Assembly: GCF_014083945.1 (NCBI RefSeq)
Contig: NZ_CP046444.1
Location: forward strand, 806,001-870,000
Origin: Granulicella sp. 5B5
GTDB lineage: Bacteria > Acidobacteriota > Terriglobia > Terriglobales > Acidobacteriaceae
Direction of reading: 5' to 3'
DNA: 64,000 nt
The notes under the pieces are model-generated. The model was not told the DNA's origin. It searched no databases and saw nothing but the letters and a program-made list of their open reading frames with translations. Shown one piece after another: positions 28,301-36,192 of the stretch (position 1 is the stretch's first letter; each line of letters opens with the position of its first letter). The translations under genes were made by a program, and so were the position numbers.

Positions 28301-28571
28301 CGCGGTCAAAGCCGCTGTCGAAGCGGGTGCCACCCGCTTCCGCCCAGTCTGCATGACGGCCCTGGCTATGATCATTGGCATGATCCCCATGGCCCTCGGC
28401 GCAGGCGACGGTGGCCAGCAAAACGCTCCCCTCGGCCGCGCCGTCATCGGCGGCCTCAGCTTTGCCACGCTCGCCACTCTGATCTTTGTTCCAGCTGTCT
28501 TCGCCCTATTGCACAGCGGTAGCAAACACAAACCGAACACCGCTGCCACGCCCGCGGTCCCTCAACACTAG
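25398..28571 (+). CDS. RND multidrug efflux pump, HAE-1 family
   Basis: Inner-membrane proton antiporter of 1057 residues, the pump of a tripartite efflux system. N-terminal MGIVRLALNRPYTFIVLAIL gives helix 1. The periplasmic loop has VSVAWQYTGLNAEELEGRLT, and helix 4 carries the proton-relay acids D402 and D403 in LAVGILVDDATVEIENTNR. The second half repeats the plan, with FRPVCMTALAMIIGMIPMAL near the end. Length matches AcrB/MexB relatives. The gene order is pump, adaptor, outer-membrane factor, with 44 nt before the adaptor and a 4-nt overlap after it. A divergent LysR gene probably controls it. The substrate is not predictable. Confidence 0.93.
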   Translation: MGIVRLALNRPYTFIVLAILILIAAPVLILRTPTDIFPNIDIPVVSVAWQYTGLNAEELEGRLTTPYEKTLTTLVDNIQHIESTTLNGQVIVKMYLQPGASLDTANSQVSAASEFELRSLPPGILPPQIINFSASSVPIVQLGLSGKGLSEQQLNDIGLNFIRPQLVTIPGAVIPNVYGGKQRSIMVNLDPKRMQAEGLSPTDILNALNNQNVVEPSGTAKIGTAEYDVRLNSTPSTIEGLNNLPIKQVNGATVYMKDVANVADGAIPQTNIVRQDGHRGVLIVVLKSGSASTLSVVQGIKDILPRIRAIVNQPNLKITPIGDQSIFVRGSINGVIREAVIAAALTGLMILLFLGSWRSTLIIAISIPLSILTSIIILSFLGQTINIMTLGGLALAVGILVDDATVEIENTNRYLEEGYELREAILAGAAQIAIPALVATLSICIVFLPMFFLAGVSRYLFVPLAEAVVFAMLASYFFSRTIVPTLAMYLLKAHEDHLAPTRNPLVLFQRSFERVFEKIRTAYVALLARLVEIRKLFIPAWLLLCVLILLLVPFLGQNFFPNTDNGSFILHVRAKTGTRIEETARLCDLIEQSIRKTVPPDQMDNILDNIGLPYSTLNTQHATSGLFGAADADILVSLKEDHSPTADYVRTLREQLPREYPGTTFYFLPSDIVTQILNFGLPAPIDIQIDGTDNRGNRKVAATMLDELRHVPGLVDLRIQQPDDSPVLNVNVDRTKALQGGYTQRDVGASTLNILSGSTQLSPQFFLSPKNGVTYNIVAQTPQYNIQSLQDIQNIPVTSPNAKSPEILTDVASITPGTEQPIITHYNVRRTLDIYANVQDRDLGSVAKDVQSIINKNRQNLSRGNFVTVRGQVETMNASYTGLFFGLGFSIVLVYLLIVVNFQSWLDPFIIITALPAAISGIVLFLMLTHTTLSVPALMGSIMCMGVATANSILVVAFAKERLAEHADAVKAAVEAGATRFRPVCMTALAMIIGMIPMALGAGDGGQQNAPLGRAVIGGLSFATLATLIFVPAVFALLHSGSKHKPNTAATPAVPQH

Positions 28572-28615
28572 AACGCAGTACCCTTGAATTCAAGGCGAAC
28601 TCCGGAGACCTCAGC

Positions 28616-29848
28616 ATGTCCCCCCTTGGCAACGATATCCAACCACACATGAACGCCGACTCCACCTCGCCCGCCACGGAATATGGCGAACCACCGCGCG
28701 GTATCACTCCCGGCGTCCGGCTCACGGTCATCATCGTAGCGGTCGTCATCGGCCTTGGCATTGCCTACCGCCTCGTCCAGCACTTCTCTGACGAGCACCA
28801 CCTCGTGCAGACCACCGACGCCAACGCCACACCATTCGTCAACGTCATTCATCCCCTCGCCGCCGGCGCCGCCTCCGAACTCGCACTCCCCGGCAATACG
28901 CAGGCCTTCGTCGACACCCCCATCTACGCTCGCACCAGCGGCTACCTCAAAAACTGGTTCTTCGACATCGGCAGCCACGTCCGTAAGGGACAGCTCATGG
29001 CCACCATCGAAACACCCGAGCTCGACGAGCAGCTCATGGTCGCCCGCGCCGATCTCAAGAGCGCCCAGGCCGATCTCAACCTCGCCAACGTCACCTCGGA
29101 GCGCTACCAAAACCTGCTGAAGTCCGACTCCGTCTCCAAGCAGGAGACCGATGTGGCCGTCTCCGGTGCTGCCGCCAAACGCGCCGCAGTAGAAGCCGCC
29201 GAATCCAATGTCCGCCGCCTCGAACAGCTCCAGTCCTTCGAAAAGGTCTACGCTCCCTACTCCGGCGTCGTCACCGTCCGCAACACCGACATCGGAGACC
29301 TCATCGACGCAGGCTCCTCCACCTCCAGCAACACCACCAAGGAGCTCTTCCGCGTTGCCTCCACCGACAAGCTGCGCGTCTTCGTCGAAGTCCCCGAGGT
29401 CTACGCCCCCGACATCCACAACGGCGACAAGGCCACTCTCACACTCGACGAGTATCCCGGCCAGTCCTTCACGGGTACTGTCACACGCAACTCCAACGCC
29501 ATCGATCCCAACTCACGCACGCTCAACGTCGAGGTCGACGTCGACAACCGCGGTGGCAAGCTCCTGCCCGGCGCGTACGTCTTCGTGCACTTCAAGGTGC
29601 CGCTCGAAGGCCGCATGCTCTCCGTGCCTACCAACGCGCTGCTCTTCCGCGCCCAGGGCCTCCAGGTTGCGCTCGTTCGCGACGGCCACGTCCATCTCCA
29701 GCACATCACCATCGGCAAGGACGACGGCAGGGCCGTCGAAGTCTCCACCGGCCTCAACGCCTCCGATCAGGTCATCCTCGATCCCTCCGACTCCATCGCG
29801 GAGGGCCAGGCCGTCCGCATCGCCAACCAGAACTCGGAGGCGCAATGA
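28616..29848 (+). CDS. RND efflux membrane-fusion (adaptor) protein
   Basis: Periplasmic adaptor of 410 residues, anchored by one N-terminal helix (about 32-55, LTVIIVAVVIGLGIAYRLV). The HlyD/AcrA plan follows: a lipoyl half (ARTSGYLKNWFFDIGSHVRK) and an alpha-hairpin rich in A, K and D (about 140-200). Next come the second lipoyl half with YAPYSGVVTVRNTDIGDLID, a beta-barrel domain (LRVFVEVPEVYAPDIHNGDK) and a membrane-proximal end. The ATG has GGAGA 7 nt upstream. It links the pump encoded before it to the outer-membrane factor encoded after it, whose start codon overlaps its stop (ATGA). Confidence 0.92.
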   Translation: MSPLGNDIQPHMNADSTSPATEYGEPPRGITPGVRLTVIIVAVVIGLGIAYRLVQHFSDEHHLVQTTDANATPFVNVIHPLAAGAASELALPGNTQAFVDTPIYARTSGYLKNWFFDIGSHVRKGQLMATIETPELDEQLMVARADLKSAQADLNLANVTSERYQNLLKSDSVSKQETDVAVSGAAAKRAAVEAAESNVRRLEQLQSFEKVYAPYSGVVTVRNTDIGDLIDAGSSTSSNTTKELFRVASTDKLRVFVEVPEVYAPDIHNGDKATLTLDEYPGQSFTGTVTRNSNAIDPNSRTLNVEVDVDNRGGKLLPGAYVFVHFKVPLEGRMLSVPTNALLFRAQGLQVALVRDGHVHLQHITIGKDDGRAVEVSTGLNASDQVILDPSDSIAEGQAVRIANQNSEAQ

Positions 29849-31368
29849 CCGTACCGGGTTCCGCAGCGCGACCATCTCATCCTGGCCGCCGACTACTATT
29901 GCCAATCTGTTCGGCGCTGCCCATGCTGCTCACCGGCTGCCTCGTAGGTCCCAAGTACAAGGTGCCGCCCACACCCGCGCCGCCGGCCTACAAAGAAGCC
30001 GTTCCCGCCGACTACAAGAGCGCCCAACCCACAGCCACCGGTGACGATACCTGGAAACCCGGCCAGCCCTACGACGCCATCCCTCGCGGCTCCTGGTGGA
30101 CCGTCTTCAACGACCAGCAGCTCAACACCCTCGAACCCCAGGTTGAGACCGCGAACCTCACCCTCCGCCAGGCCGACGCCAACCTGCGTGCAGCCTTAGC
30201 TGAGGTTCGCGTTCGCAAGGCCGACCGTTTCCCCACCCTCGGCATCGATCCCGGCGTAGGCGCAGGCCGTTACGGCCTCGGCTCCTACTTCAATAGCGCA
30301 CCTTCAGCCTTTGGAGCCACCGGCAGCACCACGCAGTATCCCCTGGAGATCAACTACATGGTCGATCTCTGGGGACAAGTCCGCCACAACATCGCCGCGG
30401 GCAAAGAAGAAGTCCAGGCCACCGCCGGAGACCGCGAGAGCATCCTGCTCTCTCTCCAGGCCACCCTCGCCATCGACTACTTCGAGCTACGCACCGCCGA
30501 CTCTCTGCAGCAACTGCTCAACGCCACCGTCAAGCAGTACCAGGAAGCCGTCCGCATCACCACCAACCGTTTCAACGGCGGTGTCGCGGCCAAGTCGGAC
30601 GTCACCCAGGCCCAAACCCAGCTCGACGCCGCAAGGGTCCTCGCCACCGACATCACCATCCAGCGCGCCCAATTCGAGCACGCCATTGCCATCCTCATCG
30701 GCAAGCCCCCTGCGGACCTCGCCATACCCAACTCACCGCTACCGGAGACCACGGTCCCCCCGGTTATCCCTCCCGGCCTGCCGTCACAACTCCTTGAGCG
30801 CCGTCCCGATATCGCCTCCGCCGAGCGCCGCGCCGATGAAGGCAATGAGGCCATCGGCATCGCTCAGGGGGCCTTTTATCCCTCCCTGAACCTCTCCGGT
30901 GCCATCGGCTATTCGACCACTGGCTCTCTCAGCACCATCTTCAATCCCTCAGGGGCTGTCTACTCTCTCGGTCCAGGCCTCGGATACACCTTCTTCGATG
31001 GTGGCCGCCGCCACGGCATCAAGGACGAGGCCATCGCACTCTTCGACCGCAACGCCGCTGCCTACAAGCAGACTGTCCTCACCGCCTTCCAGCAGGTCGA
31101 AGACAACCTCGTCGCCCTGCACACCCTCTCGCAGGAATCCGACGAGCAGCACAGCGCCACCGCTGCCGCCCTCGAGTCCGAACGCATCTTCAACAACCGT
31201 TACGTCGGTGGCGTCGACAACTACCTCCAGGTCATCACCGCGCAGACCACCGCGCTCGACAACGAGGTAAACGACATCGACATCCTTCGCCGCCGCATGG
31301 ACTCCACCGTCAGCCTCATCATCGCCCTCGGCGGAGGCTGGGACCGCTCGCAGCTACCGACGCCCTAA
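29845..31368 (+). CDS. Outer-membrane efflux lipoprotein, NodT/OprM family
   Basis: Outer-membrane channel of 507 residues completing the tripartite pump. A lipoprotein signal ends in the lipobox LLTGC, making C32 the lipidated cysteine, followed by LVGPKYKVPPTP, the usual OMF start. Two OEP repeats follow: LRQADANLRAALAEVRVRKA in the first and SQLLERRPDIASAERRADEG before the second. The VGGVDNYLQVITAQTTALDN segment is typical near the C-terminus. It overlaps the adaptor gene by 4 nt, so the trio is one transcript. No terminator was obvious before the next gene, which starts 35 nt later. Confidence 0.92.
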   Translation: MTVPGSAARPSHPGRRLLLPICSALPMLLTGCLVGPKYKVPPTPAPPAYKEAVPADYKSAQPTATGDDTWKPGQPYDAIPRGSWWTVFNDQQLNTLEPQVETANLTLRQADANLRAALAEVRVRKADRFPTLGIDPGVGAGRYGLGSYFNSAPSAFGATGSTTQYPLEINYMVDLWGQVRHNIAAGKEEVQATAGDRESILLSLQATLAIDYFELRTADSLQQLLNATVKQYQEAVRITTNRFNGGVAAKSDVTQAQTQLDAARVLATDITIQRAQFEHAIAILIGKPPADLAIPNSPLPETTVPPVIPPGLPSQLLERRPDIASAERRADEGNEAIGIAQGAFYPSLNLSGAIGYSTTGSLSTIFNPSGAVYSLGPGLGYTFFDGGRRHGIKDEAIALFDRNAAAYKQTVLTAFQQVEDNLVALHTLSQESDEQHSATAAALESERIFNNRYVGGVDNYLQVITAQTTALDNEVNDIDILRRRMDSTVSLIIALGGGWDRSQLPTP

Positions 31369-31402
31369 CAGTCTTTACTGCTCCGTGCTACGCTCACCCG
31401 CA

Positions 31403-32386
31403 ATGGCACTGAACCTCACACGGCGGCGCTTCACCCTCGCGGCAGCGGCTGCCATCACCGCTGCGCGCCTCCCTGCGCGGCAGCCCAACGCCCGCCGCAG
31501 CGTTGCCGAGATGGAGCACGACCACATCCTCGCCGACGCGGCCATCGCACTCAACGCGCAGCCCACCGGCCTGATGAACGTCTCGGCCTCCGTCGCCGCA
31601 CTCACTGCTGCCTTCGTCCTCACGCAGCAGGAGAGCTACGCGCTTGCCGCCTTCGCCCAACTCGCCGACTGGCTGCCCGCACCCATCTCCAAATCTGCGA
31701 CCCCACCTTCCGTCGTAGACCTCGTCCCCGCCGCCGAGATCGCGCGTTCCATCAGCTTCCTCACCGACGCCGTCCACACCGACCCCATCAACGCCTGGCT
31801 CGTCGACCTCAACCAATGGCTAAACACCGCGCACGGCCCTGTCATAGAGCGCGACACTAAAGACCACCGCGCCTCCGCCTGGCTTCTGCTCGTCGCCGCC
31901 ATCGCCCGTTCGCAGCGCGACGACGCAACGCTTGATGCCTGCCGCAAGCGCTTCCGCCACCCCACCCTGCGCAACCAGGTCAGCGAGGCCGGCCAGTTCC
32001 CGCAGGAGATGGCCACCGCCAACCCCTTCCGCAACACCCTCTTCAACTTCGATCTGCTCTGCGGCGCATGCCAACTGCTCGACTCACCCCTCGACCCCCT
32101 CTGGCCCTCCGAGCTAATCGACGGCGTCAGCCTGCGCAGCACAGCGGCATGGCTCTTCCCCATCCTGAAAGACCCCGGCAAGTGGCCCGGCATCGCCGAC
32201 GCTGAACACTTCCGCGAGCTGCCCGGCCGCCGCCCCGGCCTTCTCTTCACCGGCCGCGCCTACGAGCAGTCCGAATACGTCGAGCTCTGGCGCACTACTC
32301 CGCCTGCTGTCCCCACCGATATCGCCGCCAGCTTCCCCATCCGCCAGCCATTCCTCTGGACCACGCGCGCGCCCTACGGCTACTGA
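31403..32386 (+). CDS. Alginate-lyase-like (PL5-type fold) protein, exported
   Basis: Predicted exported protein of 327 residues. The ATG at 31403 gives LTRRRFTLAAAAAITAARLP, a twin-arginine-like signal (RRRFT then a hydrophobic run). The body is helical and matches the alginate_lyase family pattern. KDHRASAWLLLVAAIA stands where polysaccharide lyases have an NNH-type motif, and FPQEMATANPFRNTLFNFDL matches the family's RELARTRSLHYSLFNL-like stretch. The NNH asparagine and tyrosine residues of true PL5 enzymes are not evident, so catalysis is uncertain. It is convergent with the uronate-catabolism genes, 2 nt from the KDPG aldolase stop, which supports a role with uronic-acid polymers. Confidence 0.65.
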   Translation: MALNLTRRRFTLAAAAAITAARLPARQPNARRSVAEMEHDHILADAAIALNAQPTGLMNVSASVAALTAAFVLTQQESYALAAFAQLADWLPAPISKSATPPSVVDLVPAAEIARSISFLTDAVHTDPINAWLVDLNQWLNTAHGPVIERDTKDHRASAWLLLVAAIARSQRDDATLDACRKRFRHPTLRNQVSEAGQFPQEMATANPFRNTLFNFDLLCGACQLLDSPLDPLWPSELIDGVSLRSTAAWLFPILKDPGKWPGIADAEHFRELPGRRPGLLFTGRAYEQSEYVELWRTTPPAVPTDIAASFPIRQPFLWTTRAPYGY

Positions 32387-32388
32387 CG

Positions 32389-33045
32389 CTAGATCAAACA
32401 CCCTGCCTGAAAGCCCTTCACGATCTCCATATACTTCCGCGCGTGCGCCGTCACCGTCTCCGGGTGCCCACCGCGGATCGCCTTCGTATCCACCAGGTCC
32501 GCACCGACCCCCAACGCATACGCACCTGCATCCAGAAACTCATGCGCCGTAGCCAGGCTCACGCCGCCGGTCGGAATCATCTCAATGTTCGGCAACGGCG
32601 CCTTCAGGCTCTTGAGATACTTCGCCCCACCCATCGCGCTCGCCGGAAAGATCTTCACCACATCCGCACCCGCATCCCATGCACGGATCACCTCGGTAGG
32701 CGTCAGCGCTCCCGGCAGCACAGCAATCTCATGCGCGCGACAGTAAGAGACCGTCTTCTCATCGAACGCCGGACTCACAATGAACGTCGCGCCCTCACCC
32801 ACACACTCCTTCGCGGTCTCCGCATCGAGCACCGTCCCCGCACCCAGCAGAATCTCCGGCCGCTCCTTTGCCAGCCGCGCCATCACCTTCAGAGCACCCG
32901 GCACGGTCATCGTCACCTCCATGCACGTCACGCCGCCATCCGCAATGGCCCCTGCCAGCGCCAGCGCCTGCGACTCGCTCTCCGCGCGCAGCACCGGCAC
33001 CAGCCCAATCTTCCGAATCTGCTCTAACACGTCCGATTTCTTCAT
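32389..33045 (-). CDS. eda: KDPG/KHG aldolase
   Basis: Cytosolic class I aldolase of 218 residues that splits 2-keto-3-deoxy-6-phosphogluconate into pyruvate and glyceraldehyde-3-phosphate. The family signatures are VPVLRAESESQALALA, E43 in CMEVTMTVPGAL, LLGAGTV and the Schiff-base lysine K131 in DVVKIFPASAMGG, followed by IPTGGVSLATAHEF. It is the last gene of a minus-strand run kduI-kdgK-eda, 47 nt after the kinase stop. A purine-rich repeat-like spacer (GGGGATAGA units) fills that gap. It finishes the pathway begun by KduI, KduD and KdgK. Confidence 0.93.
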   Translation of the reverse strand: MKKSDVLEQIRKIGLVPVLRAESESQALALAGAIADGGVTCMEVTMTVPGALKVMARLAKERPEILLGAGTVLDAETAKECVGEGATFIVSPAFDEKTVSYCRAHEIAVLPGALTPTEVIRAWDAGADVVKIFPASAMGGAKYLKSLKAPLPNIEMIPTGGVSLATAHEFLDAGAYALGVGADLVDTKAIRGGHPETVTAHARKYMEIVKGFQAGCLI

Positions 33046-33092
33046 CTCTACGCCTTTCTCTATCCTCTATCCCCTGTGGTCTATCCCCTGTT

Positions 33093-34199
33093 TCAACGCA
33101 CCGTTCCGGCACCGCCGCCACTCATCAGCCGTTCCACCTCGGCCTTCGTCGCCATCGATGAGTCCCCCGCCGTCGTCATCGCCAGCGCGCCATGCGCCAC
33201 ACCACAATCCAGCGACCACTTCAAACCGTTTCCGCTCATCAGCCCATAGATCACGCCCGACGCAAACGAGTCGCCGCCACCCACGCGGTCCAGAATCTCC
33301 AGCTCATCGAACTTCAGCGCCTCACTAGTCTCGCCGTTCATCCAGCCAAACGCGCTCCAGCTATTCCGGTTCGCCGTCACAGGCTTGCGCACCGTGCTCG
33401 CAATCGCCCGCAGGTTCGGAAACTCCGCCACCACGCGCTCCGCCATCGGCGCATAGCTTTCGAGCGTATGCCACACCGGCCCATGCGCAGCCTCACCCAG
33501 CGTCGCGGCAATATCGCCTTCATGGCCGAACAGCACGTCTACATAGGCCATCAGTGCGCGGTTCACCTCCACCGAGCCCTTGCGTCCGCCTCGCGACTTC
33601 CAAAGCGACGGACGATAGTTGCAGTCGAAGCTCACCATCGTTGCATGCCGCTTCGCCGCCTCCATCGCCTCGCGCACCACGGCAGTCGCGCTCTCACTCA
33701 GCGCAGCCATCACGCCGCCTGTATGAAACCACCGCACACCTTCGCCACCGAAGATCGCATCCCAGTCCACATCCTCAGGCTTCATCTGTGAGATCGGCGT
33801 CGCTCCGCGGTCCATCATCCCCAGCCCGCCGCGTACCCCAAAGCCGCGCTCCAGAAAGTACACACCGTTGCGCGCAGCCCGCCCCACGCCATCGAACTCA
33901 TGCCAGCTCACATGCGACAGGTCCACGCCACCTTGCAGCATCAGGTCCTCCACCAGCCTGCCCACAGGGTTGTCCACCAGTGCCGTCACAATCGACGTCC
34001 GCAGCCCGAAGCACCGCCGCAGCCCGCGAGCGACGTTGTACTCGCCGCCGCCCTCCCACACATCGAAGCTGCGCGCGCCCACGATCCTGCGCTCACCCGG
34101 ATCGAAGCGCAGCATCACCTCACCCAGCGAGACCAGGTCCCACCGGCAATCCTTGGTCTCTCGAATCGTCAATCCGTCTGTAGCCGTTCCCTGCGCCAC
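33093..34199 (-). CDS. kdgK: 2-keto-3-deoxygluconate kinase (PfkB family)
   Basis: Ribokinase-family sugar kinase of 368 residues that phosphorylates 2-keto-3-deoxygluconate. Visible motifs are VSLGEVMLRFDPG, the substrate loop WEGGGEYNVARGLRR, FDCNYRPSLWKSRGG and the ATP/anion-hole signature RVGGGDSFASGVIYGL with catalytic D310. It starts at a GTG at 34199, and the ribosome site AGGGA lies in a GGGAGTAGGGAATAG repeat-like spacer. Placed between kduI and eda on the same strand, so its substrate assignment to KDG is well supported by context. Some PfkB proteins of this shape act on other keto sugars, which cannot be excluded. Confidence 0.88.
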   Translation of the reverse strand: MAQGTATDGLTIRETKDCRWDLVSLGEVMLRFDPGERRIVGARSFDVWEGGGEYNVARGLRRCFGLRTSIVTALVDNPVGRLVEDLMLQGGVDLSHVSWHEFDGVGRAARNGVYFLERGFGVRGGLGMMDRGATPISQMKPEDVDWDAIFGGEGVRWFHTGGVMAALSESATAVVREAMEAAKRHATMVSFDCNYRPSLWKSRGGRKGSVEVNRALMAYVDVLFGHEGDIAATLGEAAHGPVWHTLESYAPMAERVVAEFPNLRAIASTVRKPVTANRNSWSAFGWMNGETSEALKFDELEILDRVGGGDSFASGVIYGLMSGNGLKWSLDCGVAHGALAMTTAGDSSMATKAEVERLMSGGGAGTVR

Positions 34200-34226
34200 T
34201 CTATTCCCTACTCCCTGCTGCCTGTT
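34199..34226 (-). repeat. GGGAGTA-type heptad spacer between kduI and kdgK
   Basis: Directly after the kduI stop codon the minus strand reads CAGGGAGTAGGGAATAG up to the kdgK GTG. It belongs to the same short repeat type as 58017-58057 and 60692-60727, and here it supplies the ribosome site. Confidence 0.6.
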
Positions 34227-35063
34227 TCACTTCAGATCCGCGATTGCCACCGGGTCCATATCGTCATAGCGCTGGTTCTCGCCGCCCATGCCCCAGCAGA
34301 AACCGTAGCTCTTGGTGCCAACGCCCGCATGGATGCTCCACCCCGGGCTCACCACAATGCTGCGATCGCTCAGCACCAGATGCCGAGTCTCATCCGCCGG
34401 CCCCATCAGGTGCATCACACGCTGCGCAGCATCCACATCGAAGTAGAAGTACACCTCGCTGCGCCGCATATGCGTATGCGGAGGCATCGTGTTCCAGTTC
34501 GACCCCGGAGCTAGCAGCGTAAAGCCCATCACCAGCTGGCAGCTCTTGATGCCATCCAGAAAGATCGCCTTGTAGATCGAGCGTTTGTTGCAGGTCTCCT
34601 CACTGCCCAGATGCACGGCGCCCGCCTCAAGCTCGGCGAAGGTCACCATCTTCGTCGGATACTCCGTGTGCGCCGGATAGCTCAGCAGATAAAACGCAGC
34701 AGGCGCACTCGCGTCCTTGCTCGCAAACGTTACGCTCTTGCTGCCCCGCCCGACGTACAGGCACGACAGCTTGCCCAGCTCATACGCTGTGCCATCGACG
34801 GTTACCGTACCCTCGCCGCCCACGTTGAACACGCCCAGCTCGCGCCGCTCGCAGAAATACTCCGCACGCAACTCCGGATAGGTCTCCAGCATCAATGTCT
34901 TGTCGGTCGGCACCGCACCGCCCAGCACCGCGCGGTCCAGGTCCACATACGCCAGCGTGATCGCGCCCGGCACGAACGCCTCTTCCAGCAAAAACGTCTC
35001 GCGCAGCTCCGCCGTCGTCATCCTCGGATACCGTACGGCATCCGCCATCTGCATCAGCTTCAT
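34227..35063 (-). CDS. kduI: 5-keto-4-deoxyuronate isomerase
   Basis: Zinc cupin-type isomerase of 278 residues that turns 4-deoxy-5-keto-uronate into 2,5-diketo-3-deoxygluconate. Family marks include LRETFLLEEAFVPGAITLAY, the zinc cluster PPHTHMRRSEVYFYF (two histidines and a glutamate), WSIHAGVGTKSYGFCWGMGG with the fourth ligand, and the C-terminal NQRYDDMDPV. Length equals the family norm. GGGGAGAGAT directly precedes the ATG. It opens a minus-strand run with kdgK and eda; the partner reductase gene kduD lies nearby on the other strand. Acts in the cytosol on pectin- or alginate-derived monomers. Confidence 0.95.
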   Translation of the reverse strand: MKLMQMADAVRYPRMTTAELRETFLLEEAFVPGAITLAYVDLDRAVLGGAVPTDKTLMLETYPELRAEYFCERRELGVFNVGGEGTVTVDGTAYELGKLSCLYVGRGSKSVTFASKDASAPAAFYLLSYPAHTEYPTKMVTFAELEAGAVHLGSEETCNKRSIYKAIFLDGIKSCQLVMGFTLLAPGSNWNTMPPHTHMRRSEVYFYFDVDAAQRVMHLMGPADETRHLVLSDRSIVVSPGWSIHAGVGTKSYGFCWGMGGENQRYDDMDPVAIADLK

Positions 35064-35124
35064 ATCTCTCCCCTGAAAACCTGCGTCCTAAGTATAGCGA
35101 CCGCGACTTACTTGCGGCAGCACT

Positions 35125-35526
35125 TCACATGCAGCGCCGATATTGCTCGTCGCTCACATGCTCCATCCAATCGACGGTCTTGCCGTCCTGCCACTCCTGA
35201 ATCGCGATGTGCGTCATCGCTGTCGTCGGCGTCGCACCGTGCCAGTGCTTCTCTCCCGGCGCAAACCAAACCACGTCGCCCGGATGGATCTCTTCCACAA
35301 CGCCACCTTCACGCTGCACCCAGCCACAACCAGCGGTCACAATCAGCGTCTGTCCCAGCGGATGCGTATGCCATGCCGTGCGCGCTCCCGGCTCAAACGT
35401 CACACTCGCGCCAACCACCCGCGCCGGATCAGCCGCCTGAAACAGCGGGTCCACGCGAACGGCCCCGGTAAACCAATCTACCGGGCCTTTGCCGGACGCC
35501 TGCGAGCCAACGCGTTTGATCTCCAT
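35125..35526 (-). CDS. Cupin, homologue of bacterial (R)-hydroxynitrile lyase (GtHNL type)
   Basis: Single-domain cupin of 133 residues. The N-terminus [15 protein letters not shown] and the core closely recall the manganese-dependent hydroxynitrile lyase described from Granulicella tundricola. The metal ligands of that enzyme, H53, H55, Q59 and H94, are present at the same positions (WHTHPLGQT, then GEKHWHG), as are A40, V42, H106 and Q110 of its pocket. In vitro such enzymes cleave or form cyanohydrins; their natural role is unsettled. Here it sits at the edge of a uronate-catabolism cluster, divergent from a Tat-exported cupin. From memory of the family only; no search was run. Cytosolic, no signal peptide. 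Confidence 0.8.
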   Translation of the reverse strand: MEIKRVGSQASGKGPVDWFTGAVRVDPLFQAADPARVVGASVTFEPGARTAWHTHPLGQTLIVTAGCGWVQREGGVVEEIHPGDVVWFAPGEKHWHGATPTTAMTHIAIQEWQDGKTVDWMEHVSDEQYRRCM

Positions 35527-35675
35527 CCCCTCATTCTAGCCGCTCACACAAACAGCTCTCGCAACAGGCCACGCAATTGCGCCTCCATTCCGCATGGCGG
35601 CGAAACAACACAAGCTTCTCCGCGAAAAACCTCTCTCACTGGAAAAATGTGTTTGGATATGCTTCACTTTCCTGC

Positions 35676-36182
35676 ATGGCACACCAACCCTCCCGCCGCA
35701 ACTTCCTGCGCACCGCCCCTCTCGCCGCCGCCGCGCTCGCCGCCACACCCAGCTTTGCGGAACCCATGCAGGACGCCGCCGCGCCCGAGCACTTCCAGCT
35801 CTTCACCGCTGAAAAGCTCGCCGCAGACCGTGAACGCTTGCAGGCCACGCCCGGCAACGACAACCTCTTCACCCCCGCCAGCCTTCCCTTCACCGTCGTC
35901 CTCACCACCGAGGACAAGAAGGCCGCCAAAGAGTTCGAGTGGCACGAAGGCCGCGACCACATCCTGCAGATACTAGAAGGCAGCACCGAGTACGAGGTAG
36001 GCGGCACGCCACAAGGCGGCCACAACACCAAGCCCATGGAGTGGCTCGCACCCGCCTCCGAAGGCGCCACGAAACTCACGCTGCACAAGGGCGACATGCT
36101 CATCATCCCGCGCGGCACTCCGCACAAGCGCACCACCGCGGAAAGCGTCACCTTCTATCTCATCTCCACCACCGGCAAGTAG
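35676..36182 (+). CDS. Tat-exported cupin-domain protein
   Basis: Exported cupin of 168 residues. The ATG at 35676 gives MAHQPSRRNFLRTAPLAAAA, a clear twin-arginine signal (SRRNFLR) with a hydrophobic core ending ATPSFA. The mature part is a small beta-barrel with FEWHEGRDHILQILEGSTEY (cupin motif 1, atypical spacing) and GDMLIIPRGTPHKR (motif 2). Tat export suggests a metal inserted in the cytoplasm. It lies 10 nt upstream of kduD, so the two are likely co-transcribed. A role on uronates resembling KdgF, the ring-opening cupin of pectin breakdown, is possible but unproven. It is longer than KdgF and exported. Confidence 0.8.
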   Translation: MAHQPSRRNFLRTAPLAAAALAATPSFAEPMQDAAAPEHFQLFTAEKLAADRERLQATPGNDNLFTPASLPFTVVLTTEDKKAAKEFEWHEGRDHILQILEGSTEYEVGGTPQGGHNTKPMEWLAPASEGATKLTLHKGDMLIIPRGTPHKRTTAESVTFYLISTTGK

Positions 36183-36192
36183 ACTCATAACT

